A stretch of DNA of 13,078 nt from Rhodospirillaceae bacterium. Lineage in GTDB: Bacteria > Pseudomonadota > Alphaproteobacteria > SP197. Location of the stretch: assembly GCA_018700655.1 (NCBI GenBank), contig JABIUG010000174.1, positions 1 through 13,078 on the forward strand. Reading direction: 5' to 3'. The position numbers were made by a program, and so were the translations under genes. Positions 1 to 5,662 of the stretch are shown here, piece by piece (position 1 is the first letter of the stretch; every line of letters begins with the position of its first letter). The notes under the pieces are model-generated. The model was not told where the DNA came from. It did not search any database and saw nothing but the letters and a program-made list of their open reading frames with translations.

Positions 1-1
1 A

Positions 2-175
2 CGAACAAAATGCCTATGTGGGGCCTTTGAGGAAGGCACCGAAAGCATCAAGCTGGAGACCCAGGTGCTGATCACGGCTGATGGGCCCGAGCGGTGGACA
101 GTTTTCCGTGGGAGGAGGTTTAGGCCCCCACAAAGCCAAGCAGGGGGAGATCGTCCCCCGCGTCGGCAGCCCTGA
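2..175 (+). other. Unrecognised open frame entering from the left edge
   Basis: A plus-strand frame is open from base 2 to a TGA at 173-175. Between about 26 and 110 its codons look like the coding style of the window: third positions are mostly G or C, and the peptide (containing KLETQVLITADGPERW) has ordinary composition. It could be the C-terminal tail of a gene lying to the left. I do not recognise the protein. The last 54 bases overlap, antisense, the 3' end of the Fic pseudogene, and the peptide there turns Arg/Pro-rich, which argues against it. There is a small inverted repeat inside (GCCTT at 23-27, AAGGC at 33-37). Treat this as a hint only. Confidence 0.2.
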
Positions 176-713
176 GCGCGGCGATATAGGCCTCGCGGCG
201 TCCGCCTGTCTGCTGGATGTCCTGACCCGCCGCCCAATCGATCGGTGCATGCCCGAAAGAGTCTGTCACAAATACGTCGGCGGCAATGCGTGCATGGCGT
301 CAGTTTCCGTTTGGGAACAGATGGATCTGTACAAGCCGATGATGAAACCGCGCACCGGCTTCCAGAGGACTGTAAGTCTCGTGCTGCGCCCAATATCGGA
401 CATCGCCCAGCAGCCTTACCAACTGCGGTGCGATATCGGCGGGATCAACCCCGATGTTCTTTTCGGTCAGGCGGAATTTGCCGGCCCAGCGCCAGACCTC
501 GCCGAACAGCCGGCGAGGCAGTTCGCGAATCCAGACCGCATGGAGAACATCGCGCTTGCGCGTCCGGTCAAGCCAGTAGAGGCCGTTGGTGATGTTCGCC
601 TGTTCCAGTTCGTTGAGCTCGCCCCGTGTCGTGACGTGCCGAAACTTCAGGCCCGCCATGTCATCGGGGTCAAGCGGGGTCGCGCCGTCCGGCTCGGCCG
701 CGATGCCGCTCAC
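120..713 (-). pseudogene. Fic/DOC-family 'mobile mystery protein B', interrupted by TGA
   Basis: Fic-domain proteins usually transfer AMP or another nucleotide moiety onto target proteins. This one matches the Fic-type 'mobile mystery protein B', normally paired with an HTH partner. The frame starts at GTG (711-713) with family-like text: EPDGATPLDPDD, then TTRGELNELEQANI at about 28-41. The Fic signature HxFx(D/N)GNGRxxR begins at codon 131 as HLFPNGN and is cut by TGA (300-302, codon 138), where the second Gly should be. Reading on in the same frame gives RHARIAADVF and a family-like C-terminus to TAA at 120-122, so 197 codon positions in all. One base change (GGA to TGA) explains the break. 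The truncated 137-residue product lacks the motif Arg residues and should be inactive. The HTH partner lies 64 nt upstream. Other genes here end in TGA, so recoding is unlikely; a sequencing error cannot be excluded. Confidence 0.8.
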
Positions 714-732
714 GGCAAGAGCAGATCGTGAT

Positions 733-760
733 GGGTTCGGATCGCTTCGCGTTCGAACCC
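733..760. repeat. Inverted repeat between the two mobile-mystery genes
   Basis: The arms GGGTTCG (733-739) and CGAACCC (754-760) are perfect complements separated by 14 nt, and inside them CGC/GCG can pair around TTC. The repeat sits in the 64-nt gap between the HTH gene and the Fic pseudogene. It could be a transcript hairpin tuning the ratio of the two products, or an operator for the HTH protein. Function is inference. Confidence 0.35.
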
Positions 761-777
761 GTCGCGTGAAGATGATC

Positions 778-1128
778 TCATGATCCGTTCTCCGACCAGA
801 AGTCGCGCGGCATCCTGAAGAGCAGTTCCTGGGCGACCCGTTCGACCTCCGCAGTGTCCTGCTCGGGTGTCAGCGTCTGGTTTTCAAACGCCATATGCAC
901 ATGGGCGCGCTCCACCATCGCCCTGGCCTTATTGCGCGCCTGCTCGGCGATCAGATCGTCCACCTTGCCGTCCTCGGGCACGATGGCATAGACGAAGCGG
1001 CAGCCCATGGCTTGGGCCATCGCCTGCATGGTTTTCAGGGACGGCCCGCCCTCAAGCTCGGCCGCCTCGGCTTGCGCGACCCGCGAGCGCGAAACCCCCA
1101 TACGTCGCCCCAGCTCTGCCGCCGACAT
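778..1128 (-). pseudogene. XRE-type HTH 'mobile mystery protein A', 5'-truncated
   Basis: This is a DNA-binding regulator of the helix-turn-helix XRE class, the usual partner of the Fic protein downstream. The visible 116 residues open directly at MSAAELGRRMGVSRSRV, which is the middle of the HTH domain. They continue through SLKTMQAMAQAMGCRFVYAIVPEDG (about 30-54) to a family-like C-terminus MPRDFWSENGS, ending at TGA 778-780. Full members of the family, as I recall them, have about 35-50 more residues in front, including the first helix of the HTH. In this frame there is a TAA at 1153-1155, and only eight codons (NKGCRTFG) separate it from the ATG. No convincing ribosome-binding site precedes the ATG. 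Another frame upstream (text WSFTKTRDAA) might be the shifted N-terminus, but I am not convinced. Most likely a decayed gene; a functional short variant is possible. Confidence 0.6.
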
Positions 1129-1144
1129 GCCAAACGTGCGGCAT
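1127..1144. repeat. Inverted repeat over the HTH gene start
   Basis: The arms ATGCC (1127-1131) and GGCAT (1140-1144) flank 8 nt and cover the apparent start codon of the HTH gene. A short palindrome at this place could be an autoregulatory operator, but five-base arms are also expected by chance. Confidence 0.2.
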
Positions 1145-1208
1145 CCCTTGTTTTAGTGAAACTCCAAGCGCCTGACCCTATGTAGCGCCGTGGCTGACGC
1201 GCTGCTAA

Positions 1209-1228
1209 CGGCGCGCCAGCCCGCGCCG
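1209..1228 (-). terminator. GC-rich hairpin just after the 27-residue ORF
   Basis: A perfect 7-bp stem (CGGCGCG at 1209-1215, CGCGCCG at 1222-1228) with a 6-nt loop begins 3 nt beyond the stop codon of the small membrane ORF on the minus strand. Position and stability suit a transcription end or an RNA-protecting hairpin. No T-run follows on the minus strand, so a classical intrinsic terminator is not demonstrated. Confidence 0.35.
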
Positions 1229-1231
1229 CCC

Positions 1232-1315
1232 TCAGATGAGTGCCAAGAACATGAGTGCCGTTTGCACGGCCATCAGAACTAGCATCCACCACAGAACTGA
1301 ATTTTCGTCAGCCAT
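1232..1315 (-). CDS. 27-residue single-helix membrane peptide
   Basis: An unrecognised very small ORF that length cutoffs would miss. It reads MADENSVLWWMLVLMAVQ followed by TALMFLALI and a TGA at 1232-1234. After six polar or acidic residues the rest is one hydrophobic stretch of about 21 residues, enough for a single transmembrane helix with the acidic N-terminus outside the bilayer core. A perfect Shine-Dalgarno AAGGAGG lies at 1326-1332 (minus strand), 10 nt before the ATG. An in-frame GTG immediately in front (1316-1318) would be at 7 nt and would give 28 residues. An inverted repeat (1350-1378) lies upstream and a GC-rich hairpin (1209-1228) lies 3 nt downstream, so it looks like a compact transcription unit. 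It could be a small membrane-protein regulator, a type I toxin-like peptide, or a cytochrome-oxidase-type small subunit; the sequence does not decide. Confidence 0.55.
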   Translation of the reverse strand: MADENSVLWWMLVLMAVQTALMFLALI

Positions 1316-1325
1316 CACCTGTGAT

Positions 1326-1332
1326 CCTCCTT
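1326..1332 (-). promoter_or_regulatory. Perfect Shine-Dalgarno for the 27-residue ORF
   Basis: AAGGAGG on the minus strand, 10 nt from ATG 1313-1315 and 7 nt from GTG 1316-1318. It is the strongest ribosome-binding site seen in the left part of the window and the main support for translation of the tiny ORF. Confidence 0.6.
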
Positions 1333-1349
1333 CCACTTCCGGGCGAGAT

Positions 1350-1378
1350 TTGTGCTCAACATCATTGGATGTTCACAA
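1350..1378. repeat. Inverted repeat upstream of the 27-residue ORF
   Basis: TTGTG (1350-1354) and AACATC (1358-1363) pair with GATGTT (1368-1373) and CACAA (1374-1378) around a 4-nt loop, with a 3-nt bulge (1355-1357). That gives 11 base pairs in all. It lies 17 nt upstream of the Shine-Dalgarno of the small ORF on the minus strand, fitting either a leader hairpin or an operator. Confidence 0.45.
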
Positions 1379-1479
1379 CTCGAGGCTTCAGCTTCACAAT
1401 CGGCTCTCACCCATCGAAGATCGCCAAGTCTCGGAAGTCAGAGGATATTCGCTGACCCGAATCACGTTCGGCGAATTCT

Positions 1480-1500
1480 AATATGTTTCCCAAACATATT
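1480..1500. repeat. Perfect AT-rich inverted repeat, likely operator
   Basis: AATATGTTT (1480-1488) and AAACATATT (1492-1500) are exact inverted complements around CCC. The AT-rich 9-base arms stand out in GC-rich DNA, and the geometry suits a dimeric regulator binding DNA. It sits between the divergent small ORF and ileS, so it could control either. TAATAT at 1479-1484 could also serve as a -10 element on the plus strand, but no good -35 was found. The regulator is unknown to me. Confidence 0.5.
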
Positions 1501-1535
1501 TCTTGTTGGTGAAGTTGGAATCCATCGGCGGCCGT

Positions 1536-1554
1536 GGTGTCCCACCTCGACACC
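1536..1554. repeat. Small inverted repeat in the ileS upstream region
   Basis: GGTGTC (1536-1541) and GACACC (1549-1554) form a 6-bp stem with a 7-nt loop. It is modest alone, and noted because it lies between two stronger repeats in front of ileS. Confidence 0.3.
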
Positions 1555-1628
1555 CCCACCCCCCAATGCTAAACACCGCGCCATGTCGAAACTGCGCCTG
1601 ATAGACGCGGCCAGCCCGCGAATTACGG

Positions 1629-1656
1629 ACCCGGTTCTTATCTAGAAGAGCCGGGT
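1629..1656 (+). promoter_or_regulatory. Strong hairpin in the ileS leader, possible attenuator
   Basis: ACCCGGTTCTT (1629-1639) pairs with AAGAGCCGGGT (1646-1656) over 11 positions, one of them G-U, around a 6-nt loop. It is followed on the plus strand by the T-rich stretch 1657-1677, with runs of three T's rather than one solid run. It ends 46 nt before the ileS start codon. It may be an attenuator, a terminator protecting ileS from upstream transcription, or a leader structure. I see no T-box sequence motif. Confidence 0.4.
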
Positions 1657-1702
1657 AATTCCGTTTGTTTCCCTTTGCGCACCGACCACCGGATTTCGTG
1701 AC

Positions 1703-4552
1703 ATGACCGCCGACTACAAGTCGACCCTGTTTCTGCCCCAGACCGAGTTTCCCATGCGCGCGGGCCTGCCCAAGCGCGAGCCTGAAGTGCTGGGACGCTG
1801 GGAGAAGAATGACCTCTACGCCACCCTGCGCGCAGACAGCGCGGGCCGAGAGAAGTTCATCCTGCATGACGGCCCGCCCTATGCGAACGGCCATCTCCAT
1901 ATCGGCCACGCGCTCAACAAGATCCTCAAAGACGTCATCAACCGGTCCCAGCAGATGCTGGGCAAGGATGCCAATTACGTGCCGGGCTGGGACTGCCATG
2001 GTCTTCCGATCGAATGGAAGATCGAGGAGCAGTATCGCGCGGCGGGCAAGGACAAGGATGAGGTCGATATCGTCGAGTTCCGGCGCGAATGCCGCGAGTT
2101 TGCCGACAAGTGGATCACCATCCAGGCCGAGGAATTCAAGCGCCTGGGCGTGATCGGCGATTGGAAGCAGCCCTACACCACCATGACCTATGCCGCCGAG
2201 GCGCAGATCGTGCGCGAGCTCGGCAAGTTCGTCATGTCGGGCGAGCTTTATCGCGGCTCCAAGCCGGTAATGTGGTCGTGCGTCGAAAAGACCGCGCTGG
2301 CCGAGGCCGAGGTCGAATATCACGAGCACAAATCGCCCACGATCGATATCGCCTTTCCCGTGGTGAAGACCTCCGTGCCGGAGCTTGAGGGCGCTGGCAT
2401 CGTGATCTGGACGACGACGCCCTGGACCATCCCCGGCAACCGGGCGATCGCCTATGGCCGTGATTTCGATTACCGCCTGATCGAGGTCACCGAGATCGGT
2501 GAGAAGTCCGGTGCCACCGTCGGCAGTAAGATCGTACTGGTCGCCGAGCTGATGGCCGAAGCGATGGCACGCTGCGGCATCACCGGTCACAACGAACTCG
2601 CCCGCATCAAGGGCAGCGACATTGCCGGGACCGTTTGTGCCCACCCGTTCCGCGGCCAGGGTTATGAGTTTGACGTGCCGGTGCTTGAAGGCGGCCACGT
2701 CACGACCGAGCAGGGCACGGGTTTTGTCCATATTGCGCCCGGCCACGGCGCCGAGGACTGGGTCATCGGCATCGAGAACGGCATCGAGGTGCCCCACACG
2801 GTGAGCGAGGACGGCAGCTATTTCGATCATGTCCCGCTGTTTGCCGGTGCGCGCGTGCTCACCCCGGAAGGCAAGGACGGCGACGCCAACGGGCGGCTGA
2901 TCAAGGCGCTGATCGAGTCGGGCTGCCTGCTGGGCAAGGGATCGCTGCGCCACAGCTATCCCCATTCCTGGCGCTCGAAGGCTCCGCTCATCTTCCGCAA
3001 CACAAGCCAGTGGTTCGTGTCGATGGAGACCGGTGGTCTGCGCGACAAGGCTTTGAAGGCGATCGACGAAACACGCTGGGTCCCGTCCTCGGGCGAGGCG
3101 CGTATCCGCGGCATGATCGAATCCCGGCCGGACTGGGTGTTGTCACGCCAGCGTGCCTGGGGTGTGCCCATCGCCGTCTTCGTGAACAAGGCCACAGACG
3201 AGGTGTTGCGCGATCAGACCGTGATTGACCGCATCGCCGCAGCCGTCGAGGAAGAGGGGGCCGATGCCTGGTTCGCCAGCGATCCCCAGCGGTTCCTGGG
3301 CGGCGACCGCAAAGCCGAGGACTACGAGCAGGTCACCGATATTCTTGATGTCTGGTTCGATTCCGGCTCGACCCACAGTTTTGTGCTCGAAGCACGCGAC
3401 GACCTGCAATGGCCGGCCTCCCTTTACCTTGAGGGCTCAGACCAGCATCGCGGCTGGTTCCATAGCTCGCTGCTGGAATCTTCCGGCACACGCGGGCGCG
3501 CACCGTATGACGCGGTTCTCACCCACGGCTTTGTCATGGATGGCGATGGCCGCAAGATGTCGAAGTCGCTGGGCAACGTCGTCGCGCCCCAGAAGGTGAT
3601 CGAGCAGTACGGTGCCGATATCCTGCGGATCTGGGTGGTCAGTGCCGATTACAGCGAAGACCTGCGGATCAGCGGCGAGATCCTGAAATACCAGGCCGAC
3701 AGTTACCGGCGCCTGAGGAATACGCTGCGTTACCTCTTGGGCAATCTCGACGGCTTCACCGAAGACGAGCGGGTCGATGTCGCCGACATGCCCGAGCTCG
3801 AGCGCTGGGTCCTGCACCGGCTCCATGAACTCGACGTTCAGATCCGCAGGGATTGCGACGATTTCGATTTCCACAGCATGTTCGTCGCGCTCCACAACTT
3901 CTGCGCCACCGACCTTTCGGCCTTCTACTTCGATGTCCGCAAGGACGTGCTTTATTGCGATGCCGCGAACTCGACCCACCGGCGGGCCGCGCGCAGTGTG
4001 CTCGACACGCTGTTCCATTGCCTCACCGTATGGTTCGCGCCGATCCTTTGTTTCACCGCCGAGGAAGCCTGGCTGCAGCGTTTCCCCGGTGAGACCGAGA
4101 GTGTGCATCGCCGCCAGTTCGTCGATGTTCCCGACGCATGGCGTGACGATGCCCTGGCGGCCAAGTGGCAGACCATCCGCAGGCTTCGCCGGGTCGTGAC
4201 CGGTGCACTCGAGGTCGAGCGGCGCGAGAAGCGGATCGGCGCCAGCCTGCAGGCCCATCCCCATGTCTTTGCCACGGCAGCCGATATCGCGGCCCTGGAA
4301 GGCCAGGACCTAGCCGAAATCTCGATTGCATCCGCGGTCACCCTGGTCGAGGGTGAAGGCCCGGCCGATGCATTCCGGCTTGAAGATGTCGCGGGTATTT
4401 CGGTCGTTGCGAAAATGGCCGATGGATCACGCTGTGAACGCTGCTGGAAAGTGCTCGATGAGGTCGGCAGCGATCCGATTGTCGCTGATCTGTGCAACCG
4501 CTGCGCCATCGCCGTGGCCGAGGTCGCTGATGTTTCGGAGGTCAGAAACTGA
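1703..4552 (+). CDS. ileS: Isoleucyl-tRNA synthetase
   Basis: Charges tRNA-Ile with isoleucine in the cytoplasm and removes misactivated valine. It has 949 residues, a normal length for the bacterial type. Class I signature HIGH is at 66-69 (after GPPYANGHL) and KMSKS at 618-622. The PGWDCHGLPIEWK block begins at 94. The editing domain shows WTTTPWTIPGN from 236 and APGHGAEDW, with the conserved Asp at 352. A C-terminal zinc ribbon uses Cys 911, 914, 931 and 934, so this is the zinc-finger-bearing form like that of E. coli, not the mupirocin-resistant type. The ATG at 1703 gives the expected N-terminus (YKSTLFLPQTEFPMRAGLP); the ribosome-binding site is weak. Its 3' end carries the ribosome-binding site and start codon of lspA, with a 4-nt overlap. 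No key residue is missing. Confidence 0.98.
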   Translation: MTADYKSTLFLPQTEFPMRAGLPKREPEVLGRWEKNDLYATLRADSAGREKFILHDGPPYANGHLHIGHALNKILKDVINRSQQMLGKDANYVPGWDCHGLPIEWKIEEQYRAAGKDKDEVDIVEFRRECREFADKWITIQAEEFKRLGVIGDWKQPYTTMTYAAEAQIVRELGKFVMSGELYRGSKPVMWSCVEKTALAEAEVEYHEHKSPTIDIAFPVVKTSVPELEGAGIVIWTTTPWTIPGNRAIAYGRDFDYRLIEVTEIGEKSGATVGSKIVLVAELMAEAMARCGITGHNELARIKGSDIAGTVCAHPFRGQGYEFDVPVLEGGHVTTEQGTGFVHIAPGHGAEDWVIGIENGIEVPHTVSEDGSYFDHVPLFAGARVLTPEGKDGDANGRLIKALIESGCLLGKGSLRHSYPHSWRSKAPLIFRNTSQWFVSMETGGLRDKALKAIDETRWVPSSGEARIRGMIESRPDWVLSRQRAWGVPIAVFVNKATDEVLRDQTVIDRIAAAVEEEGADAWFASDPQRFLGGDRKAEDYEQVTDILDVWFDSGSTHSFVLEARDDLQWPASLYLEGSDQHRGWFHSSLLESSGTRGRAPYDAVLTHGFVMDGDGRKMSKSLGNVVAPQKVIEQYGADILRIWVVSADYSEDLRISGEILKYQADSYRRLRNTLRYLLGNLDGFTEDERVDVADMPELERWVLHRLHELDVQIRRDCDDFDFHSMFVALHNFCATDLSAFYFDVRKDVLYCDAANSTHRRAARSVLDTLFHCLTVWFAPILCFTAEEAWLQRFPGETESVHRRQFVDVPDAWRDDALAAKWQTIRRLRRVVTGALEVERREKRIGASLQAHPHVFATAADIAALEGQDLAEISIASAVTLVEGEGPADAFRLEDVAGISVVAKMADGSRCERCWKVLDEVGSDPIVADLCNRCAIAVAEVADVSEVRN
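4537..4541 (+). promoter_or_regulatory. Ribosome-binding site deciding the lspA CTG start
   Basis: GGAGG inside the end of ileS, 7 nt before CTG 4549-4551. There is no ATG, GTG or TTG in the lspA frame between the upstream stop (4528-4530) and the position where family similarity begins. Confidence 0.7.
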
Positions 4553-5046
4553 CCACCAGACGCACCCTTTTCATCGGCCTTGACATCGCGCTTGTCGTCT
4601 TTGCGCTCGATCAGGTTTCCAAGATGGTCCTGATCGAGTTCCTGAACGGGCTGAACTTCGAACCGATCCGTATCACGGGTTTTTTCAACATCGTGATGGT
4701 TTGGAATCGCGGGGTCAGCTTTGGTCTGTTCGGCAGCGGTGAAGAAATCACCCGCTGGCTGCTCACCGTCTTTGCCTTTGCTGTTTCCATTGGCCTTGTT
4801 TTCTTGATGCGCAAACAGACCAAGACCTTGCCCGTGGTGGCGCTGGGCCTTGTTATCGGCGGGGCGCTTGGCAATGCGGTCGACCGCATCGTCTATGGCG
4901 CGGTCGCCGACTTTTTCGACGTTCATGTCGCAGGCTGGAACTGGCCCGCCTTCAACATCGCCGATTCCGCGATCACCGTGGGTGTCATCATCCTCGTCGT
5001 GGATGCCTTGTTGACGCCCAAAAGCACCCCTAAGGTGACGCCATGA
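4549..5046 (+). CDS. lspA: Lipoprotein signal peptidase (signal peptidase II), CTG start
   Basis: Inner-membrane aspartic peptidase that cuts the signal peptide of prolipoproteins before the lipid-modified cysteine. The 165 residues contain four membrane segments (about 6-20, 70-87, 95-111 and 138-155). The catalytic aspartates are D112 in GNAVDR and D139 in FNIADS, and the conserved LDQVSK is at 20-25. The first in-frame ATG (4624) would remove the first membrane segment and DQVSK. The frame opens after a TGA at 4528-4530, and the only plausible start in it is CTG at 4549, exactly 7 nt after a perfect GGAGG (4537-4541). That CTG overlaps the ileS stop by 4 nt (CTGA), giving translational coupling. 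The stop overlaps the next start (ATGA). Function is secure; the CTG start is a strong inference. Confidence 0.95.
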   Translation: MTTRRTLFIGLDIALVVFALDQVSKMVLIEFLNGLNFEPIRITGFFNIVMVWNRGVSFGLFGSGEEITRWLLTVFAFAVSIGLVFLMRKQTKTLPVVALGLVIGGALGNAVDRIVYGAVADFFDVHVAGWNWPAFNIADSAITVGVIILVVDALLTPKSTPKVTP

Positions 5047-5660
5047 GGCAACCCTTGAGTTCCCCGATCCGAAGGATTCTCCAGGCCAGTATGGTGCTCG
5101 CCATATGTCTGGGCATAGGCGCCTGCTCGAACCTGAAAAAGTCGCTTGGCATGATCCGCAGTGCGCCCGATGAGTTCAACGTCGTGGCGCGCGCGCCGCT
5201 GGGTCTGCCCGAATCGCTTGATGAGTTTCCAGAACCGCGCCCGGGTGCCGCCCGGCCGCAGGAGCTTGAGCCGACCGCCATGGCCCAGCACGCACTGTTC
5301 GGTGGCCTTCTGTCCGATGGCAACCGCAGCAATGGTGAAGTGACCCTGATCGCGGCGGCAAACATGCATGCTCTGGAGCCGAGAGAATATCTCGTGATCG
5401 AGCCGGGCACGTCTGTCAGCCCCGAAATCCGGCAACAGGTCGACGATGAGCATCTTTACATCCTCAACGATTCGAGCTGGATTGAAGACATCAACCCGGT
5501 CACCGCATACGGTGACCCCACGGAAGTCCTGATCGACGTCGCCGCGGAGCGCCAGCGCCTCCAGACCAACGCGGCACTCGGGCGGCCCGCCAGTTTTGGC
5601 CCGTTCGAGGGCTACATCGTGGTCGAGGAGGAAAAGGCCCTGCTTGAGGATATCTTCTGA
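5043..5660 (+). CDS. Lipoprotein, DUF3035 family
   Basis: A 205-residue envelope lipoprotein of unknown function. The N-terminus has basic residues (RR at 10-11), a hydrophobic stretch and a lipobox ending GIGAC, so Cys28 would be the lipidated residue; serine at +2 suits outer-membrane sorting. The following text (KSLGMIRSAPDEFNVVARAP, then PEPRPGAARPQE) matches the DUF3035 pattern as I recall it. The C-terminal part is acidic and includes SPEIRQQVDDE at 126-136. The ATG overlaps the lspA stop by 4 nt, so the peptidase and its probable substrate are translationally coupled. DUF3035 genes next to lspA and M16 peptidases are common in alphaproteobacteria, which suggests a shared envelope role without revealing it. 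Confidence 0.88.
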   Translation: MRQPLSSPIRRILQASMVLAICLGIGACSNLKKSLGMIRSAPDEFNVVARAPLGLPESLDEFPEPRPGAARPQELEPTAMAQHALFGGLLSDGNRSNGEVTLIAAANMHALEPREYLVIEPGTSVSPEIRQQVDDEHLYILNDSSWIEDINPVTAYGDPTEVLIDVAAERQRLQTNAALGRPASFGPFEGYIVVEEEKALLEDIF

Positions 5661-5662
5661 CG

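Larger units (their letters stand above)
1316..1702. other. Gene-free control region before ileS
   Basis: Apart from the ribosome-binding site of the tiny ORF, no gene is supported here. Frames crossing it have poor composition. The stretch is less GC-rich than its surroundings in its middle part. It carries four inverted repeats (listed separately), a C-rich run at 1551-1564, and presumably the promoter of the ileS gene train. I could not pick out a convincing -35/-10 pair. In many alphaproteobacteria ribF precedes ileS; it is absent here, so ileS is probably the first gene of its transcript. Confidence 0.5.

Noticed and set aside
300..302. Recoded TGA (as Gly, Trp or selenocysteine) in the Fic gene
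   Set aside because: Other genes in the window end in TGA (ileS, lspA, pgi, mutL). I see no selenocysteine-type hairpin directly after it, so a plain nonsense change is simpler.
733..760. tRNA fragment (T-arm-like GGTTCGAA on the minus strand)
   Set aside because: No acceptor, D or anticodon arms can be built around it, so it is just an inverted repeat.
1236..1481. Plus-strand frame of 81 codons between the HTH gene and ileS
   Set aside because: Composition is Ser/Thr/Arg-rich without a ribosome-binding site, and it overlaps antisense the better supported 27-residue ORF.
1541..1564. Possible G-quadruplex on the minus strand (C-rich runs on plus)
   Set aside because: Only three usable G-runs of three or more with short loops; a fourth would require splitting one run, so support is weak.
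1500..1702. T-box riboswitch in front of ileS
   Set aside because: The conserved T-box core sequence and specifier architecture were not found, and T-boxes are essentially unknown in this bacterial class.
1478..2965. Long minus-strand open frame (about 495 codons) opposite ileS
   Set aside because: Antisense shadow of a GC-rich gene. The plus strand encodes textbook IleS motifs here, and the minus product is His/Asp/Arg-rich with no domain I recognise.
3437..4926. Overlapping minus-strand frames opposite ileS and lspA
   Set aside because: Shadow frames with biased composition, no ribosome-binding sites and no recognisable domains.
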